A stretch of 64,000 nt of DNA from Lutibacter maritimus. Lineage in GTDB: Bacteria > Bacteroidota > Bacteroidia > Flavobacteriales > Flavobacteriaceae. The notes beneath the pieces were generated by a model, which made no database searches, was not told where the DNA came from, and saw nothing but the letters and a program-made list of their open reading frames with translations. Location of the stretch: positions 78,071 through 142,070 of the forward strand of contig NZ_FOZP01000001.1 in assembly GCF_900116115.1 (NCBI RefSeq). The letters run 5' to 3'. Shown in pieces: positions 61,007-64,000 of the stretch (the stretch's first letter is position 1; each line of letters starts with the position of its first letter). Both the position numbers and the translations under genes were made by a program.

Positions 61007-61975
61007 ATGCGTGAAGCATCCTTTGTAAAAGCAAATAAAAAGAAATGGCTATTGTTTGAAAATGTTCTTGATAAAAAAGAACAGCTTTCTCCCAATAAAT
61101 TATCCGACCTATATATTGAAATTACGGACGATTTGAGTTATGCCAAAACCTTTTATCCGCAAAGTAATACAGAGGTTTACTTAAATTCTATTGCATCCAG
61201 AGCGCATCAAAATATTTATAAAACCAAAAAGGAAAGCAAAAACAGGTTAATTACTTTTTTTAAAACAGAATTTCCTTTAGAGTTTGTTAAATATCATAAA
61301 CAGCTATTAATAGCGTTTTCAACCTTTGTTTTTTTTGGAATTATCGGCGCGTATTCAGCAGCTACTGATGGTGATTTTGTTCGTTTAATTTTAGGAGATG
61401 GCTACGTAAACACAACCTTGCAAAACATTGAAAAAGGTGATCCAATGGCAGTTTACAAAAAAATGGATGAAGCAACTATGTTTATTGCAATTACATTAAA
61501 CAATATAAAAGTTGCAATGACAGCTTTTATTTTTGGAATATTATTGTCTGTTGGAACTCTGTATGTAATGCTTCAAAACGGAATTATGTTAGGTTCTTTT
61601 TTGTACTTTTTTTATGAAAAAGGATTATTATGGGAGTCTTCTAGAACAATTTGGATTCACGGAACCATAGAAATTTCTGTAATTATCATAGCTGGTTGTG
61701 CCGGTTTAGTATTAGGTAATGGTTTATTATTTCCACAAACCTATACTCGATTAGCATCTTTTAAAAGAAGTTTTAAGGCAGGAATGAAAATTATGATAAG
61801 TACCATTCCGTTTTTTATTGTTGCTGGATTTTTAGAAGGTTTTGTAACCCGACATACTGAAATGCCCGATTGGTTAGCAGTTTTTATAATATTAATTTCA
61901 TTCAGTACAATTGTGTACTATTATGTTATATACCCAATTAAGTTATCAAAAAAACAAATTGTAGATGGAAGTTAA
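61007..61975 (+). CDS. SpoIIM-family membrane protein
   Basis: This is a 322-residue protein of the stage II sporulation protein M family, which in non-sporulating Bacteroidota has an unknown role. A 95-residue cytoplasmic N-terminus (MREASFVKANKKKWLLFENV) is followed by about five membrane helices (first at 101-120; the conserved LNNIKVAMTAFIFGILLSVG lies at about 163-182; IHGTIEISVIIIAGCAGLVLG near 220). It overlaps the next gene by 11 nt. The set SpoIIM-membrane protein-DUF4129-DUF4350 commonly precedes MoxR ATPase and DUF58 genes. Confidence 0.9.
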   Translation: MREASFVKANKKKWLLFENVLDKKEQLSPNKLSDLYIEITDDLSYAKTFYPQSNTEVYLNSIASRAHQNIYKTKKESKNRLITFFKTEFPLEFVKYHKQLLIAFSTFVFFGIIGAYSAATDGDFVRLILGDGYVNTTLQNIEKGDPMAVYKKMDEATMFIAITLNNIKVAMTAFIFGILLSVGTLYVMLQNGIMLGSFLYFFYEKGLLWESSRTIWIHGTIEISVIIIAGCAGLVLGNGLLFPQTYTRLASFKRSFKAGMKIMISTIPFFIVAGFLEGFVTRHTEMPDWLAVFIILISFSTIVYYYVIYPIKLSKKQIVDGS

Positions 61976-62852
61976 AAATTTTATTGAATTTAAAAAAGAG
62001 CGTGATTTAGGTGCTATTATAACTGATACATTTAAATTTATTAGAGAAAATTGGAAAGAATATTTTTTAACTGTTTTAAAAATTGTTGGCCCAGTTTTAT
62101 TAGTAGCACTTGCCGTTTTGGTGTTTTATATGTTTACAATGTCCGATTTATTTACCAATGTTGGAGGCATTCAAAATAACCCAGGTACATTTTTAGGAAC
62201 CTTATTTTCTTGGGTTTTTGGATTAATTTTCGTGTATATTTTATTGTATACATTGCTATCAATGGCATCGTTATATTTTATAAAATCGTATATCAATAAT
62301 CATGGAAACGCAATTTTTTCAGAAATAAAAACCAATATTTTAAAAAACATTTGGAAATTTATTGGATTAGGCTTTTTAATTACTTTGGTAACCATTGTTG
62401 GAATGATTTTTTGTTACATTCCAGGTATTTATTTAGGTACTGTTATGTCTTTAGCAACATCAATTATGGTGTTTGAAGAAAAAAGTATTGGCGATACATT
62501 TTCGCATGCTTTTACATTAATTAAAGGTGAATGGTGGAATACATTTGGAGTACTTATTGTTGTGTGGATGTTGTTGGTTATTTTAGGACAAGCGTTTTCA
62601 ATTCCAGCATTTATTTATCAAATGATAAAAATAGGCACTATGGTTGGAACAGAAGACCCAACAGCTGTATTTTCAATTTTTAAAGATCCTATTTATTTGG
62701 TATTAAATATTTTATCCTATGTTTTTCAATTTATTTTATACTCAATTCCATTAATTTCAACTGTTTTTGTGTATTACGATTTAAATGAGCAAAAAAATCA
62801 AACAGGTACTTTTGAAAAAATCGATAGTATTGGTAATGATACTACGTTATAA
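61965..62852 (+). CDS. Multi-span membrane protein of the SpoIIM-DUF4129 cluster
   Basis: This is a 295-residue protein with about six membrane helices (first at about 38-58, YFLTVLKIVGPVLLVALAVL). The pattern, with KIVGPVLL, FCYIPGIYLGTVMSLA and GEWWNTFG, resembles DUF4013/YciC-like membrane proteins. It is translationally coupled to SpoIIM upstream (11-nt overlap) and lies 3 nt before the DUF4129 gene. It probably forms part of one membrane complex with them; that is inference from the tight order. Confidence 0.8.
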   Translation: MEVKNFIEFKKERDLGAIITDTFKFIRENWKEYFLTVLKIVGPVLLVALAVLVFYMFTMSDLFTNVGGIQNNPGTFLGTLFSWVFGLIFVYILLYTLLSMASLYFIKSYINNHGNAIFSEIKTNILKNIWKFIGLGFLITLVTIVGMIFCYIPGIYLGTVMSLATSIMVFEEKSIGDTFSHAFTLIKGEWWNTFGVLIVVWMLLVILGQAFSIPAFIYQMIKIGTMVGTEDPTAVFSIFKDPIYLVLNILSYVFQFILYSIPLISTVFVYYDLNEQKNQTGTFEKIDSIGNDTTL

Positions 62853-62855
62853 TTT

Positions 62856-63596
62856 ATGAAGAAAACACTTCTTTTTTTATGGTTTTTAACAATCTCTTTG
62901 AGCGTTTTTGCGCAATCAGATACATTAACCGTACAAAAAGATAAAGAAGTTATACCTCAAAAAAAGTTTGATAAAAGTAATTTAGAAGAATACAAAGCAG
63001 ATAAAGATTTTGATTATACAGAAAACTTAGAGTTTAAAGAACCTACGCTGTTAGATCGTATTTTAAATTGGATTGGCAGACAAATTGTGCGTTTTTTAGA
63101 GTGGATTTTTGGAGTAGAAAGTGCACAAGGAATTTTTAAAACAATTTTATTAGCATTGCCATACATTGTTGCCGGATTAGTGCTGTTTTTATTGTTTAAA
63201 TTCTTTTTAAAAGTCAATTCTAATGCCATTGTTTCAAATAGTAAAAATAAATCAGTGGTAACTATTACTGAAGATGAAGAGTTAATTAAAAATAAAGATA
63301 TTTCAAAATTAATAGCAAAAGCCATTGAGAATAAAAATTACAGATTGGCAGTTCGTTATTATTATTTACAATTGTTAAAACAGTTAGAAGAAAAGGAAAT
63401 AATTACTTGGGAACAACAAAAAACCAACGAAGATTACGCTACAGAAATAAATGAAGTCAACTTAAAATTATCCTTTAAAAAATTAACAAAATTGTACGAT
63501 TTTATTTGGTACGGAAGTTTTGATATTAATGAATTAGAGTTTACAAAAGTATCTTCAGATTTTGAAAATGTAAATAAACTATTGAATAAAAAATAA
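62856..63596 (+). CDS. DUF4129 domain protein
   Basis: This is a 246-residue protein with a signal peptide (1-20, ending SVFAQ), a short periplasmic part, one membrane helix (about 99-120, ALPYIVAGLVLFLLFKFF) and a cytoplasmic C-terminal DUF4129 domain (NYRLAVRYYYLQLLKQLEE, then WEQQKTNEDYATEI, then FIWYGSFDI). DUF4129 accompanies transglutaminase-like or MoxR/DUF58 modules in many bacteria. The TTG start of the next gene follows 1 nt later. Confidence 0.88.
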   Translation: MKKTLLFLWFLTISLSVFAQSDTLTVQKDKEVIPQKKFDKSNLEEYKADKDFDYTENLEFKEPTLLDRILNWIGRQIVRFLEWIFGVESAQGIFKTILLALPYIVAGLVLFLLFKFFLKVNSNAIVSNSKNKSVVTITEDEELIKNKDISKLIAKAIENKNYRLAVRYYYLQLLKQLEEKEIITWEQQKTNEDYATEINEVNLKLSFKKLTKLYDFIWYGSFDINELEFTKVSSDFENVNKLLNKK

Positions 63597-63597
63597 A

Positions 63598-64000
63598 TTG
63601 GATAAATCGTTTAAAATATACGTTGTTGTTTTTTTACTGCTAATTTTAGGGTATTTATATCTTGAAAGCACAAAAAAGCAACCTATAAATTGGTTTCCAA
63701 GTTATGCGGAAAATCATAAAATTCCGTATGGCACGTATGTTTTAAGAAATGAACTAAAAACGTTTTTACCAAATGTTACTATTGATGAAATTAAAATTCC
63801 ACCATATATTTATTTAGAAGATTCTACAAGAACCGGAACCTATTTTTTTGCTGATGAAGCCATTAATTTTGGTGATGCAGAGTTTTTTAGATTAATGGAA
63901 TTTGTAAAAAGAGGAAACGATGTTTTTATTTCAACACACGGAATTCAGATAGATACTCTTAATTTTAAAACCAAGCGGTTAGTAACTGGTAATTTAGATG
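63598..64000 (+). CDS. DUF4350 domain protein, 5' part only
   Basis: A frame opens with TTG at 63598, one base after the DUF4129 stop, and stays open to the window edge (134 codons). It begins MDKSFKIYVVVFLLLILGYLY (one membrane helix), followed by INWFPSYAENHKIPYGTYVL and FFRLMEFVKRGNDVFIS. This matches the DUF4350 proteins that follow DUF4129 in Bacteroidota; the fold of their soluble part is GATase-like. The remainder lies outside the window. Confidence 0.85.
   Translation, partial: MDKSFKIYVVVFLLLILGYLYLESTKKQPINWFPSYAENHKIPYGTYVLRNELKTFLPNVTIDEIKIPPYIYLEDSTRTGTYFFADEAINFGDAEFFRLMEFVKRGNDVFISTHGIQIDTLNFKTKRLVTGNLD

Overview
The window looks like chromosomal DNA of a member of the Flavobacteriaceae (Bacteroidota). 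The DNA is strongly AT-rich. Proteins with closest resemblance to flavobacterial families run throughout, including a type B sorting domain of the type IX secretion system, an Omp85-type outer-membrane barrel, BshC (bacillithiol), DUF4295 and the cinA-rpmB-rpmG-DUF4295-ftsY-rimO order. Many genes are preceded by the Bacteroidota -7 promoter element TAnnTTTG rather than a Shine-Dalgarno site. I see no rRNA or tRNA gene, CRISPR array, insertion sequence or prophage. The genus cannot be decided from the sequence alone.

Layout. 1-5.0 kb: two tandem paralogous secreted proteins. 5.1-6.8 kb: an ABC exporter. 8.6-24.5 kb: menaquinone genes (a MenI-like thioesterase, menF, menD, menB), interrupted by an AraC-type membrane regulator and by a roughly 10 kb block. 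That block holds a secreted C1 peptidase, a degenerate esterase, a very large metallophosphoesterase/kinase-like/outer-membrane-barrel fusion, an HD domain fused to a Pycsar-type membrane effector domain, and a GAF protein. 25.7-31.8 kb: cinA, ribosomal proteins L28 and L33, DUF4295, ftsY, a lipoprotein amidase and rimO. 31.8-43.3 kb: M14 carboxypeptidase, Dph6-like enzyme, methyltransferase, bshC, a zinc-ribbon-like lipoprotein, lpd, argS and a serine hydrolase. 43.3-49.4 kb: YkgJ-type Fe-S protein, a complementary M16 peptidase pair, NamZ, a LolC/E-type permease and a tiny cysteine-containing exported protein. 49.5-54.4 kb: prfC, idi, queD, small membrane proteins and adenosine deaminase. 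54.5-58 kb: an oxidative-stress neighbourhood (peroxiredoxin, OxyR, Dps) that also contains a strong candidate for an unannotated structured RNA. 58-64 kb: an acyltransferase, NUDIX hydrolase, TRIC-type channel and RDD protein, then a SpoIIM-membrane protein-DUF4129-DUF4350 run that leaves the window.

The most interesting items are: (a) a roughly 210-nt minus-strand transcription unit at about 55.6-55.8 kb with a consensus promoter, a predicted three-way-junction fold and an intrinsic terminator; (b) the 1232-residue metallophosphoesterase + kinase-like + Omp85 fusion and its operon partner, an esterase that has lost its catalytic serine and histidine; (c) the HD-PycTM fusion with no nucleotide cyclase beside it; and (d) several very compact arrangements, such as convergent genes whose stop codons share one TTAA inside a terminator loop, and divergent genes with 8 nt between their start codons.
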